This document shows positions 1 through 6,648 of a stretch of DNA of 15,221 nucleotides, one piece after another. Within the stretch, counting starts at the first letter, position 1. Every line of letters starts with the position of its first letter. Source of the DNA: DASTQL01 sp035462845 (GTDB lineage Bacteria; Actinomycetota; Actinomycetes; Jiangellales; Jiangellaceae); assembly GCA_035462845.1 (NCBI GenBank), contig DATHTV010000006.1, positions 1 to 15,221 on the forward strand, read 5' to 3'. Both the position numbers and the translations under genes were made by a program. Below the pieces are notes generated by a model, which was given only the letters and a program-made list of their open reading frames with translations, was not told the DNA's origin and ran no database searches.

Positions 1-9
1 GGGCCGCGA

Positions 10-34
10 GTACCCCTCCTGCCACCGCGCTAAC
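10..34 (-). promoter_or_regulatory. Possible leftward SigB/SigF-type promoter
   Basis: Read on the minus strand there is GTTA (34-31), a 15-nt spacer and GGGTAC (15-10). This resembles the GTTT-N14-16-GGGTAT/C pattern known for SigB/SigF-family sigma factors of actinobacteria. It would transcribe out of the left edge of the window, so no target gene is visible. The -10 overlaps an AGGAGGGG stretch that could instead be a ribosome site for an off-window gene. Weak call. Confidence 0.25.
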
Positions 35-39
35 GCGGT
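24..39. other. Hairpin upstream of the Rieske oxidoreductase gene
   Basis: ACCGCG (24-29) and CGCGGT (34-39) form a perfect 6-bp stem with a CTAA loop. No T-tract follows on either strand. It overlaps the -35 regions of both candidate promoters here, so it could be an operator. It could equally be the terminator of an off-window gene. Confidence 0.4.
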
Positions 40-61
40 TCGAGCCGTCGCTCGCGGGTAA
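37..61 (+). promoter_or_regulatory. Candidate SigB/SigF-type promoter of the FAD/Rieske gene
   Basis: GGTTC (37-41), 14 nt, then GGGTAA (56-61) fits the -35/-10 pattern of actinobacterial general-stress sigma factors. The GTG start at 103 lies about 40 nt downstream, a normal leader length, with a ribosome site at 92-98. A small inverted repeat, CGGCA (62-66) with TGCCG (70-74), sits where transcription would begin. The match is by eye. The stronger copy at 6039-6062 makes it more believable. Confidence 0.45.
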
Positions 62-102
62 CGGCAGCATGCCGCCCGTGTCAGACCGTCCAGGAGAGCC
101 CC

Positions 103-1656
103 GTGAACCAGCGTCCCGACCGTTCCGTCAGCCCGTGGACGCTGGTCCCGGGGTGGGCCGAGGTGCCGACGTCGCCCTTGCCGACCGGGGACGTCGAGGT
201 GGCGGTCGCCGGCGCCGGTGTCACCGGCCTGACCACCGCGCTCATGCTCGCCCGTGCCGGCCGCGCGGTGGTGCTGGTCGAGGCCGGTCGGCTCGGCCAC
301 AGCACGAGCACCCACTCGACCGTCAAGGTGACCGTCGGGCAAGGGCTCGTGCTGTCCTCCGTCCTCCGGTCCCGGGGCAGGTCGGCCGCGCGGGTGTACG
401 CGGAGGCCAACCTGGCCGCGCTGGCGGAGGTACGGGGGCTGGTGGACGAGCTCGGGATCGCCTGCGACGCGCGCACGACCGTCCACGACCTCTACGCGCG
501 CACCGACCGGGACGCGGACCGGCTGCGCCGCGAGGGCGAGCTGGCGCGTGCCTTCGGGTTGCCGGTCGCGGTCGGGGCCGATGGCGAAGACCTGCCCGTC
601 GAGCCTCGCGAGGTCGTCCGGTTCGTCGACCAGCTCGAGCTCCACCCCGGGCGCTACCTGCTCGGCCTGGCCCGGGCCTGCGTCGAGCTGGGGGTGCGGA
701 TCACGCCCGGCGTACGGGTGCTCGACGCGCGGGGGGAGGACCCGGTCACCGTCACGACGACGGCCGGCGGCTTCCGCGCGCGGGACGTCGTGCTGGCCAC
801 CCACGTCCCCGTGCTCGACCGCGGCCTCCACTTCGCCCGCCTGGAGCCGGAGCGTTCGTACGCGGTGGCGCTGGCCTTGCCGGACGGCGTCACCGCGCCG
901 AGTGCCTACGACGTGGGCAGCCCCACGCGGTCGACGCGAGAGGCGCTGCTCGACGGACGCCGAGCCGTGGTGGTGACCGGCGAGGGTCACCCGGTGGGGC
1001 GGGCGGACGACACCGACCAGCGCTGGGAGCGGCTGGTCGAGTGGGGTCGCCGACACGTCGGTGGGACGGAGGTCCTCTACCGCTGGTCGGCCCAGGACCC
1101 GGCGTCGCTGGACCACCTCCCGTACATCGGGCTGCTCACCCCCGGGGCGCGCCACCTCTGGACCGCCACGGGGTACGGCAAGTGGGGGTTCACGAACGGC
1201 ACGGTGGCCGCCATGGTCCTCACCGGCCTGCTCACCGGGACCGGCTCCCCGTGGGCCGAGGTGTTCGACGCGCGCCGTCTGGGCCTCCCCGGAGCGCTGC
1301 CGAGGGGGGCACAGGTCAACGCGAAGGTCGGGGTCACCTGGGTCCACGACCGCGTCGGCCGGCGCCGGGCGGGTCGCCCGGAGAACCTCGCCCCGGGACA
1401 GGCCGCCGTGCTGAGGGTGGACGGCGAGGACGTGGCCGCGTACCGCGACCCGGGCGGTGGTCTGCACGCCGTCAGCGCCGTCTGCACGCACCTGGGCTGC
1501 AACGTACGGTGGAACGCCGGCGAGGAGTCCTGGGACTGCCCGTGCCACGGGTCCCGCTTCGACGTGGACGGGGCCGTGCTCGAAGGACCGGCCGTGCGTC
1601 CGCTGCCCCCGTGCCCGCGGCCGGCGACTTCACCCGGCGAGGTGCCCGGCCGGTAA
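103..1656 (+). CDS. FAD-dependent oxidoreductase with C-terminal Rieske domain
   Basis: A 517-residue cytosolic redox protein with no signal peptide or membrane segment. Residues 31-62 form a Rossmann FAD-binding fold: beta strand, GAGVTG at 37-42 and the ribose-binding Glu60. The DAO family (PF01266) fold continues to about residue 400. The C-terminal 80 residues are a Rieske [2Fe-2S] domain with Cys461-x-His463 and Cys479-x-x-His482 as cluster ligands; Cys466 and Cys481 match the disulfide pair of classical Rieske proteins. The GTG start is chosen because AGGAGAG lies at 92-98 and the FAD motif follows at the normal distance. This DAO-Rieske fusion is known in bacteria (for example the YhfW-type proteins), but the substrate is unknown. 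The Rieske domain presumably passes electrons to or from the flavin. The gene stands alone, preceded by a stress-type promoter. Confidence 0.9.
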   Translation: MNQRPDRSVSPWTLVPGWAEVPTSPLPTGDVEVAVAGAGVTGLTTALMLARAGRAVVLVEAGRLGHSTSTHSTVKVTVGQGLVLSSVLRSRGRSAARVYAEANLAALAEVRGLVDELGIACDARTTVHDLYARTDRDADRLRREGELARAFGLPVAVGADGEDLPVEPREVVRFVDQLELHPGRYLLGLARACVELGVRITPGVRVLDARGEDPVTVTTTAGGFRARDVVLATHVPVLDRGLHFARLEPERSYAVALALPDGVTAPSAYDVGSPTRSTREALLDGRRAVVVTGEGHPVGRADDTDQRWERLVEWGRRHVGGTEVLYRWSAQDPASLDHLPYIGLLTPGARHLWTATGYGKWGFTNGTVAAMVLTGLLTGTGSPWAEVFDARRLGLPGALPRGAQVNAKVGVTWVHDRVGRRRAGRPENLAPGQAAVLRVDGEDVAAYRDPGGGLHAVSAVCTHLGCNVRWNAGEESWDCPCHGSRFDVDGAVLEGPAVRPLPPCPRPATSPGEVPGR

Positions 1657-1659
1657 CAT

Positions 1660-1681
1660 CCTCGCCCTCGCAGGGCGGAGG
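1660..1681 (+). terminator. Terminator-like hairpin before the first phosphatase gene
   Basis: CCTC-GCCCT (1660-1668), loop CGC and AGGGC-GGAGG (1672-1681) form a nine-pair stem with one bulged G. It starts four bases after the stop of the Rieske gene and ends just before the ribosome site (GGACGGAGG, 1686-1694) of the next gene. No T-tract follows. It may end or attenuate read-through. Confidence 0.4.
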
Positions 1682-1698
1682 CCCGGGACGGAGGGCCG

Positions 1699-2901
1699 AT
1701 GAGCAGCGACCGGGCGGCGCAGACCCTCGGTGCCGCCCTGGCGGCGCTCTGGCTGGTCGTCGTCACCGTTGCCGACATGGCGCTTCCCGGGGATGTCGTC
1801 CTCGTCGTGCTGCTGGGCCTGGCGCCGCTGATCGCCTGCGCGGTCCTGCCCGCCGCGGCCACGGCCGCCTACGCGGGCGCGGCGGTCGCCCTGACCCTCG
1901 CCTCCGCGTCGTGGAACGGGAACTGGGGCAGCGTGCAGCAGAGCATCCGAGTCGTCGACGTCGCGCTCATCGGGGCGGCGGCAGTGGTCATCGCGGTGGT
2001 GCGGGTGCGCCGGGAGGGCAGCTACGCACGGATGGCGGTGATCGCGGAGGTGGCGCAGCGGGCCGTCCTGCCCATCCTGCCGAGCAGGGTTGGCACGGTG
2101 GCCGCCAGCGCCCGGTACCTCTCGGCGGTGCAGGACGCCATGGTCGGCGGGGACCTCTACGACTGCTACCACGACGACGGCAGCGTGCGGTTCCTCGTCG
2201 GCGACGTGCGCGGCAAGGGCATCGGGGCGGTCGAGCAGGCGGCACGGGTCATCCGCGCGTTCCGGCAGGCGGCCGCCACCCAGGCCACCCTGCCCGCGGT
2301 CGCCGAGCACATGAGCGCCTACCTGGCCCCCTTCTTCGACGACGAGGAGTTCGTCACCGCACTGCTCGCCGACGCCACGGCCCCGGACCGGCTGACCCTC
2401 GTGAGCAGCGGGCACCCACCACCGCTGCACGTCCGCCCGGACGGCAGCGCCTCGCTGCCCGAGGCGCCGGCCGGCCTGCCGCTCGGGCTCGGGATGTCCT
2501 ACCAGGACATGGTGGTTCCGTGGGGGCCGGGCGACCGGCTGCTCATGTACACCGACGGTCTCAGCGAGGCTCGGGACGGCCGGGGGCAGTTCCTGCCGCT
2601 GCTCCCGCTGGCGCAGCTCGTGGCCACGGGATCCGTCGACGACGCCCTGGACGAGCTGCTGGACAGGGTGCGCGAACACGTGCCGGGCGCCGAGCTGAGC
2701 GACGACCTGGCCGTGGTCCTGCTCGAGAACCTCGCCGTCGGGCCGTTCTCGGCCTCAGGCGTCGAGCACGCTCGGCGGGACGAGGCCCGTGCCGTCGTCG
2801 GCGCGCCACTCGACGATCAGCGCCGTGGCGTCGTCGCTGAGCCCCTGGGCGGCGGAGCCGATGTGCCGACGAAGCCGCCGCAGGGTCTCGGGGGCAGGTA
2901 G
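1699..2901 (+). CDS. Membrane-anchored SpoIIE-type PP2C phosphatase
   Basis: A 400-residue protein with about four hydrophobic helices near residues 10-28, 33-50, 54-70 and 84-103, followed by a cytoplasmic SpoIIE-family (PF07228) phosphatase domain from about 120 to 345. The metal-binding acids are visible: GGD at 150-152, Asp169 in GDVRGKG, Asp286 in YTDG and Asp335/Asp336 in SDD. Family members dephosphorylate STAS-domain anti-anti-sigma factors in partner-switching cascades. The four-helix N-terminus resembles that of other actinobacterial membrane phosphatases, and its signal is unknown. GGACGGAGG precedes the ATG. The last 50 or so residues, after the domain ends, are simply the antisense of the convergent phosphatase gene and probably have no function. 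Confidence 0.88.
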   Translation: MSSDRAAQTLGAALAALWLVVVTVADMALPGDVVLVVLLGLAPLIACAVLPAAATAAYAGAAVALTLASASWNGNWGSVQQSIRVVDVALIGAAAVVIAVVRVRREGSYARMAVIAEVAQRAVLPILPSRVGTVAASARYLSAVQDAMVGGDLYDCYHDDGSVRFLVGDVRGKGIGAVEQAARVIRAFRQAAATQATLPAVAEHMSAYLAPFFDDEEFVTALLADATAPDRLTLVSSGHPPPLHVRPDGSASLPEAPAGLPLGLGMSYQDMVVPWGPGDRLLMYTDGLSEARDGRGQFLPLLPLAQLVATGSVDDALDELLDRVREHVPGAELSDDLAVVLLENLAVGPFSASGVEHARRDEARAVVGAPLDDQRRGVVAEPLGGGADVPTKPPQGLGGR

Positions 2902-4029
2902 CCCGGCCGCCGCCTCCCGCTCGACGAACTCCACAAGGCGGTCGACGCCGAGCAGGCTCCCGTCGGCCTGTCTGGCCTCGGTGAGGCCGTCCGTGTACAG
3001 GAGGACCCGATCGCCGGGCTCGAGCGCCTCCTCGCCCCGGTGCACGACTCCGTCGTGGAAGGGAAGGCCCACTGGCAGGCTGGGCTTCGTCCACAGGGTC
3101 TTGACCAGGCGCCCCCCTCGCAGGAGCAGCGGTGGTGGGTGCCCGGCGTTCACCCAGGCGAGCTGCCCCGTCGTGCAGTCGAGCTCGGCGAACACCGCGG
3201 TGACGAACCGGTCGCCGTCGAAGGCCCGGTGCACGGCCGCGTGCACTGCCGTGTAGGTGGCCTCCAGGTCGACGAAGGACCGCCGCGCCTGCCGGTACCC
3301 GGCGGAGGCGATCGCCGACGCCGATGCCGCCTCCAGGCCGTGTCCCATGGCGTCCATGACGGCGACGGCGACCGAGGCGCCGTTGGCGGCGTAGTCGAAG
3401 GTGTCCCCGCCGTTGTCGTAGCAGGGCTCCAGCATCGCGGCGACGACGATCTCGTCGGTGGCGAAGGTCTGCGGAGGGAGGAGCGACCACTGCAGCTCCG
3501 AGGCGACCGTCATGGGGCGGGTCCGGCGCACGTACTCGAACACGTCGCCGTACAGGGACTTCGTGACCACGACCTGGGCGACCAGGTGGGCGAACCGCTC
3601 GAGCAGCGCCACGACGTCGTTGGGGACGTCGCCGGGGACCTCGCCGGGCGCCGCCGCCACCGCCACCTCCACGACGCCGATCCTGTCGGTCCCGTCGATC
3701 AGGGGGACCCACATCCGACGGTGCTCCGGACCTACGCCACTGCCGGCGACCGTGCGGGCGGAGGTGAAGGCGCGGCCGGCCAGCGTCCCGTCGAGGCCCT
3801 GCGGGGCGCGGTCGGCGGCGTCCAGGCTGGGCACCGGTCGGAGGGACTCCTGCTCGTAGTCGAGCAGGTAGATGACGACCTCGGTCCAGTCCACCGATGC
3901 CGCCACCTCGGCGGCGATCGTGGCCACCTGGGACGGTGGGGCGAGGTGTGTCCGTCGCAGGAACTCGCCGAGCACGCGCGCTGCGGCGCCGGAGGAGACG
4001 CCCGGGGCCCCGCCCGCGGGCGAGGTCAC
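2755..4029 (-). CDS. GAF-SpoIIE PP2C phosphatase
   Basis: A 424-residue soluble protein. Residues about 17-155 look like a GAF sensor domain; residues about 175-410 are a SpoIIE-type phosphatase with GGD at 207-209, Asp226 in DAMGHG, Asp347 in YTDG and SDD at 398-400. It probably acts on a phosphorylated STAS-domain regulator, controlled by a ligand or redox state sensed by the GAF domain (family knowledge; no partner is seen nearby). The GTG start at 4029 has only a weak ribosome site, but its first four bases (GTGA) overlap the stop of a 20-codon leader ORF with a good ribosome site, suggesting translational coupling. The 3' end overlaps the convergent phosphatase gene by 147 bp. Confidence 0.88.
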   Translation of the reverse strand: MTSPAGGAPGVSSGAAARVLGEFLRRTHLAPPSQVATIAAEVAASVDWTEVVIYLLDYEQESLRPVPSLDAADRAPQGLDGTLAGRAFTSARTVAGSGVGPEHRRMWVPLIDGTDRIGVVEVAVAAAPGEVPGDVPNDVVALLERFAHLVAQVVVTKSLYGDVFEYVRRTRPMTVASELQWSLLPPQTFATDEIVVAAMLEPCYDNGGDTFDYAANGASVAVAVMDAMGHGLEAASASAIASAGYRQARRSFVDLEATYTAVHAAVHRAFDGDRFVTAVFAELDCTTGQLAWVNAGHPPPLLLRGGRLVKTLWTKPSLPVGLPFHDGVVHRGEEALEPGDRVLLYTDGLTEARQADGSLLGVDRLVEFVEREAAAGLPAPETLRRLRRHIGSAAQGLSDDATALIVEWRADDGTGLVPPSVLDA

Positions 4030-4088
4030 CCGCTCGCCAGGGCCGTGAGCGCCAGGGCCGTGAGTGTTGGCGTCGCGGTCCGGGTCAC
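4026..4088 (-). CDS. Possible 20-aa leader peptide
   Basis: A GTG at 4088 is preceded by AAGGTGGG (4099-4092) and opens a 20-codon frame ending in TGA at 4028-4026. That TGA overlaps the GTG start of the GAF-SpoIIE gene as GTGA. The peptide is rich in Thr, Ala and Leu and contains LTALA twice in tandem. TAAGGT (4100-4095) could alternatively be a -10 element making the transcript leaderless. Coupling is inferred from position; the peptide itself may have no role. It could also be chance, or the true N-terminal region of an out-of-frame variant. Confidence 0.4.
   Translation of the reverse strand: MTRTATPTLTALALTALASG
4036..4065. repeat. 15-bp tandem duplication in the leader
   Basis: GCCAGGGCCGTGAGC (4036-4050) is repeated directly at 4051-4065 with only the last base changed. 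The unit is five codons, so it duplicates LTALA in the leader ORF without shifting frame. It lies directly upstream of the GAF-SpoIIE start, where repeat-number changes could alter translation. Confidence 0.8.
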
Positions 4089-4119
4089 CTGCCCACCTTA
4101 GAGGCCTGGACGTGCCGCA

Positions 4120-4149
4120 CCCCGGGGACCGGTCTGCGGGTCCCCGGGG
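4120..4149 (-). terminator. Strong terminator-like hairpin after the DUF3618 operon
   Basis: CCCCGGGGACC (4120-4130) and GGTCCCCGGGG (4139-4149) form a perfect 11-bp stem with an 8-nt loop. It lies 28 nt beyond the stop of the DUF3618 gene and about 30 nt before the leader ORF of the next gene on the same strand. There is no T-tract, as is common for actinobacterial terminators. Confidence 0.65.
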
Positions 4150-4176
4150 CGCGGCGCTTCGTGAGCGCGGACGGTG

Positions 4177-4743
4177 TCAGGCGGAGGAGTGCGCCTCGCG
4201 CGCCTCCTGTGCCTGGGAGCGCCCCTCGGCGGTGACGTTCTGCGCCCCGTCCTTGGCGGTCTGCTGGACGGACTGCGCCGCCTCACGGGCCGGCTCGCGC
4301 ATCTGGTCCGCCACGTCGGACGCCACCGCCTTGACCTGCTCGGTCACGGCGCCGCCGTGCTCGGAGGCGACCTCACGCACCTTGCCGCCGGCCCGCTCCT
4401 CGACCTTGGTGGCGGGGAGCAGGCTGGATGCCAGCCAGCCCACGCCGAAGGCAATGATGCCCGCGGCCAGCGGGTTGCCCCGCGTGCGGTCCTCGATCGC
4501 CCCTGCGGTGGACTGGACGGCATCGCCGGCCGAGCTCGCGACCCCGCCGGCGCTGCCTGCGGCGCTGCTGGTGGTGCCCATGACCTTGTCCTTCCACGAT
4601 CGCACTGTGCTGCGGGTCCGCTGCACGCGGCGGTCGACGATGCGACCCGGGCTCACCTTCTCGGTCAGCGCGTCCACGTCGCGGTCGAGCTCGGCCCGCG
4701 TCCGCTCGATGTCGGCCCTCAGCTGGTCCGGTTCCTGGCCCAC
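4177..4743 (-). CDS. DUF3618 membrane-associated protein
   Basis: 188 residues. Residues 5-50 match the DUF3618 pattern (DQLRADIERTRAELDRDVDALTEKVSP). Residues about 92-110 form one transmembrane helix, and 113-188 is an alanine-rich amphipathic helical tail. The frame is open much further upstream, but the GTG at 4743 is chosen because AAGGAGG lies at 4756-4750 and the DUF3618 motif starts at once. The first 25 bases overlap the end of the holin-like gene, so the two are translationally coupled. DUF3618 proteins have no established function; in actinobacteria they commonly sit beside holin-superfamily proteins, suggesting a joint envelope role. This is the last gene of the operon. Confidence 0.85.
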   Translation of the reverse strand: MGQEPDQLRADIERTRAELDRDVDALTEKVSPGRIVDRRVQRTRSTVRSWKDKVMGTTSSAAGSAGGVASSAGDAVQSTAGAIEDRTRGNPLAAGIIAFGVGWLASSLLPATKVEERAGGKVREVASEHGGAVTEQVKAVASDVADQMREPAREAAQSVQQTAKDGAQNVTAEGRSQAQEAREAHSSA

Positions 4744-5153
4744 TGGACGTCCTCCTTGACTGTCTCGACGGTCTGCTCGGGCACCGGCTGCACCTCGCGC
4801 AGCTGCTTGCGCCCCATGGATGCCAGGACGGCGGCGACGACGCCCCAGACGACGGCGACGATCAGCGCGGCCCAGCCGAGGTGCATCACCTCGGACAGCC
4901 CCCACATCACGGCCAGGGACAGGAAGACGAGGAGGAGGTTGCCGGCGACACCTGCGCCCCCGAGCAGCCCCGCAGCCTTCCCGCCCTTCTTCGCCTCGGC
5001 CTTGGTCTCCGCCTTGGCGAGCTCGATCTCCTGGCGGACGAGCGTGGACAGGTCCTTGGCCACCTCGCCGACCAGCGACCCGAGACTGCGGTCCTCGACG
5101 TACGGGTGCTGCGCCGCCGTCTGGAGGCCGTCGCTCTCGTAGGTCTCACTCAC
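4719..5153 (-). CDS. Phage-holin-superfamily (DUF1469) membrane protein
   Basis: 144 residues. The N-terminal 60 are charged and helical (GSLVGEVAKDLSTLVRQEIE region, 25-44), followed by two transmembrane helices at about 62-86 and 91-113 and a short charged tail. This is the actinobacterial holin superfamily III / DUF1469 pattern (PF07332). Despite the name these are chromosomal membrane proteins with no proven lytic role. The GTG at 5153 is chosen over an upstream extension because CAGGGGGCG precedes it and it overlaps the preceding stop by 8 bases. The 3' end overlaps the DUF3618 gene by 25 bases. Part of a compact three-gene unit. Confidence 0.87.
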   Translation of the reverse strand: MSETYESDGLQTAAQHPYVEDRSLGSLVGEVAKDLSTLVRQEIELAKAETKAEAKKGGKAAGLLGGAGVAGNLLLVFLSLAVMWGLSEVMHLGWAALIVAVVWGVVAAVLASMGRKQLREVQPVPEQTVETVKEDVQWARNRTS

Positions 5154-6003
5154 GGCGGTACGCCCCCTGCCCAGTGCGCGCCGGGTCGAGCGGGTCGTCG
5201 ACCAGGGTGTCGTCCGCCAGCGCCGGCCGCGGCGACGTTCCCGTGGGGGATGCACCGGCGGCGAGCGGGTCCGAGCCCGTCCCGACGGCGGTGCCGGTGC
5301 CCGTCCCGTACGGAGCCGGAGCCCCGTACCCGCTCGTGGTGCCGTACGCGGCCGGAGTGCCGCTCACCGGGTAGGCGCGGGCGGGGTCACGGCCGTCGTC
5401 GCCGGACTCGGAGGCGGCGGCCTTGGCGCCGCGGGTGAGCCGGCCGGCGAGGACGCCCAAGGCGAGGGAGCCGAGCAGGAACGTGCCCGGCTTCCGGCGC
5501 GCGAAGGAGCGGAGCTCCTCGACCAGCTCGGTGCCGTCGCGCCGGCTGATCCAGTCCGCCAGCTGCTGGCTGCGCTGCCCCAGCTCCTCGACGATCTGCT
5601 GGGCCGGCCCCTCGGCCGGCTCGCCGCGGCTCATCGACGTCAGGTTGCCCCCGACACCGCGGAGCGTCTCACCGAGTCGGTCGCGCTGCGTGAGGACCTG
5701 GTCGTCGACCTGGCCGCGGAACTGGTGGAGCAGGTCGCTCGCCTGGCGCTTGCCCTCCTCGACGACGTGGGCCGCCTCATCCTTGGCCGTGCCGGCCACC
5801 TGGCCGGCGCGCTGCTTGCCCTCCTCGGTGGCGGACTTGCCGTTGTCGCCGGGGGGCGGGGGGGTGCTCACGGGGGTGCCGCCCATGCCGGTGCCGGCCG
5901 CAGGTGCTGTGGCCGCGCGTGGTGTGGTCGGGGGGGTCGTCCCGGCGGTGCCGGGGGACGTCGCGCCGCCGGGAGGCCGCGGGAAGGTTTCCTCGGTGGT
6001 CAT
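5146..6003 (-). CDS. Low-complexity one-TM protein, first gene of stress operon
   Basis: 285 residues. Residues 1-55 are Thr/Pro/Gly-rich and disordered; 56-170 are helical and charged with repeated EEGK(Q)RA-type stretches (59-66, 82-88); about 172-189 is a single transmembrane helix; 205-260 are Gly/Ala/Pro/Tyr-rich. I recognise no named domain. The layout (long amphipathic helices, a TM helix, a disordered tail) resembles envelope-associated stress proteins. The ATG at 6003 has AGGAGG five bases upstream; a longer frame to 6060 is rejected because it would run through the promoter at 6039-6062. The stop overlaps the holin-like gene start by 8 bases. Confidence 0.8.
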   Translation of the reverse strand: MTTEETFPRPPGGATSPGTAGTTPPTTPRAATAPAAGTGMGGTPVSTPPPPGDNGKSATEEGKQRAGQVAGTAKDEAAHVVEEGKRQASDLLHQFRGQVDDQVLTQRDRLGETLRGVGGNLTSMSRGEPAEGPAQQIVEELGQRSQQLADWISRRDGTELVEELRSFARRKPGTFLLGSLALGVLAGRLTRGAKAAASESGDDGRDPARAYPVSGTPAAYGTTSGYGAPAPYGTGTGTAVGTGSDPLAAGASPTGTSPRPALADDTLVDDPLDPARTGQGAYRRE

Positions 6004-6038
6004 GCTGTCCTCCTGTGAGGGACGGGTGAGCCTGTGAG

Positions 6039-6062
6039 GTACCCGTCCTGAGGGGGACAAAC
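6039..6062 (-). promoter_or_regulatory. SigB/SigF-type promoter of the DUF3618 operon
   Basis: On the minus strand GTTT (6062-6059), exactly 14 nt, then GGGTAC (6044-6039). This matches the published GTTT-N14-16-GGGTAY form recognised by SigB/SigF-family general-stress sigma factors in Mycobacterium and Streptomyces. The predicted start near 6032 leaves a leader of about 30 nt containing AGGAGG before the ATG at 6003. Position, spacing and gene content all agree. Confidence 0.7.
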
Positions 6063-6111
6063 GTCATGAGCTGCTCCGACTTCGCGGGGCACCCGATCCG
6101 CCGTCGCGCTC

Positions 6112-6648
6112 CTAGTCCAGCGGGCCGGTCCAGGGGCTCGGGGCGGCACCCTCGGACTGGCGCTCGAACTCGCCGAGGAACCACCGCCGGAAGTCCACCA
6201 CGGCCTGGTCGGGGGCGAGAGTCAGCAGGTAGGAGTCCGAACGGCAGTACTCGTCGGCCTCCTCGAGCAGGGCCAGCAGGGCGGGGAGCACGTCGCGGAG
6301 GCTGCGCGGCACCTCGTAGACCAGGTCGATGGCGCGGTCGCCCCGGAGCAGCGCCTGCTGCCTCGAGGCGTCGTCCCGCCCGCGGTTGCCGCCGTACCGG
6401 GCGCGCAGCTCGCGGACGAGCTCCAGCAGACGCACCGGGACGTGGTCCTGGTGAGGGGCGCCCTCGCTGAGGCCGAAGCTCAGCAGGGAGAACTCCCGCA
6501 TCAGCTCGTCGTGCAGCTCGGCCGAGCGGCACCAGAGGCCTACGGGGACGCCGAGCAGCCGGACGGTGACGAGGTCGGAGTCGTCGTCCGGCGCGTACCG
6601 GCCCAGCGGGGACGTGCCCGGACGTCCCCGGGCCGGCTCGGCCGTCAC
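6112..6648 (-). CDS. Uncharacterised partner of the RsbW-like ATPase
   Basis: 178 residues, no signal peptide or membrane segment, mostly helical by composition. I do not recognise a named domain. Visible landmarks are a conserved-looking core at 27-60 (VTVRLLGVPVGLWCRSAELH region, then a MREFSLLSFG stretch), an Arg-rich stretch at 80-106, and an acidic helical region 113-135 (LPALLALLEEADEYCRSD). The GTG at 6648 overlaps the stop of the ATPase gene as GTGA, so the two are translationally coupled and probably made in fixed ratio. It may bind or control the anti-sigma-type ATPase. That is inference from coupling alone. Confidence 0.75.
   Translation of the reverse strand: MTAEPARGRPGTSPLGRYAPDDDSDLVTVRLLGVPVGLWCRSAELHDELMREFSLLSFGLSEGAPHQDHVPVRLLELVRELRARYGGNRGRDDASRQQALLRGDRAIDLVYEVPRSLRDVLPALLALLEEADEYCRSDSYLLTLAPDQAVVDFRRWFLGEFERQSEGAAPSPWTGPLD

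Noticed and set aside
69..2840. Very long plus-strand frame of 923 codons over the Rieske and phosphatase genes
   Set aside because: The translation is Arg/Gly/Pro-rich without domains, typical of an off-frame shadow in GC-rich DNA; the two real genes lie in other frames with clear motifs.
4719..5153. Prophage lysis gene, from the holin name
   Set aside because: There is no endolysin or phage structural gene nearby; this holin superfamily is a common chromosomal membrane protein next to DUF3618.
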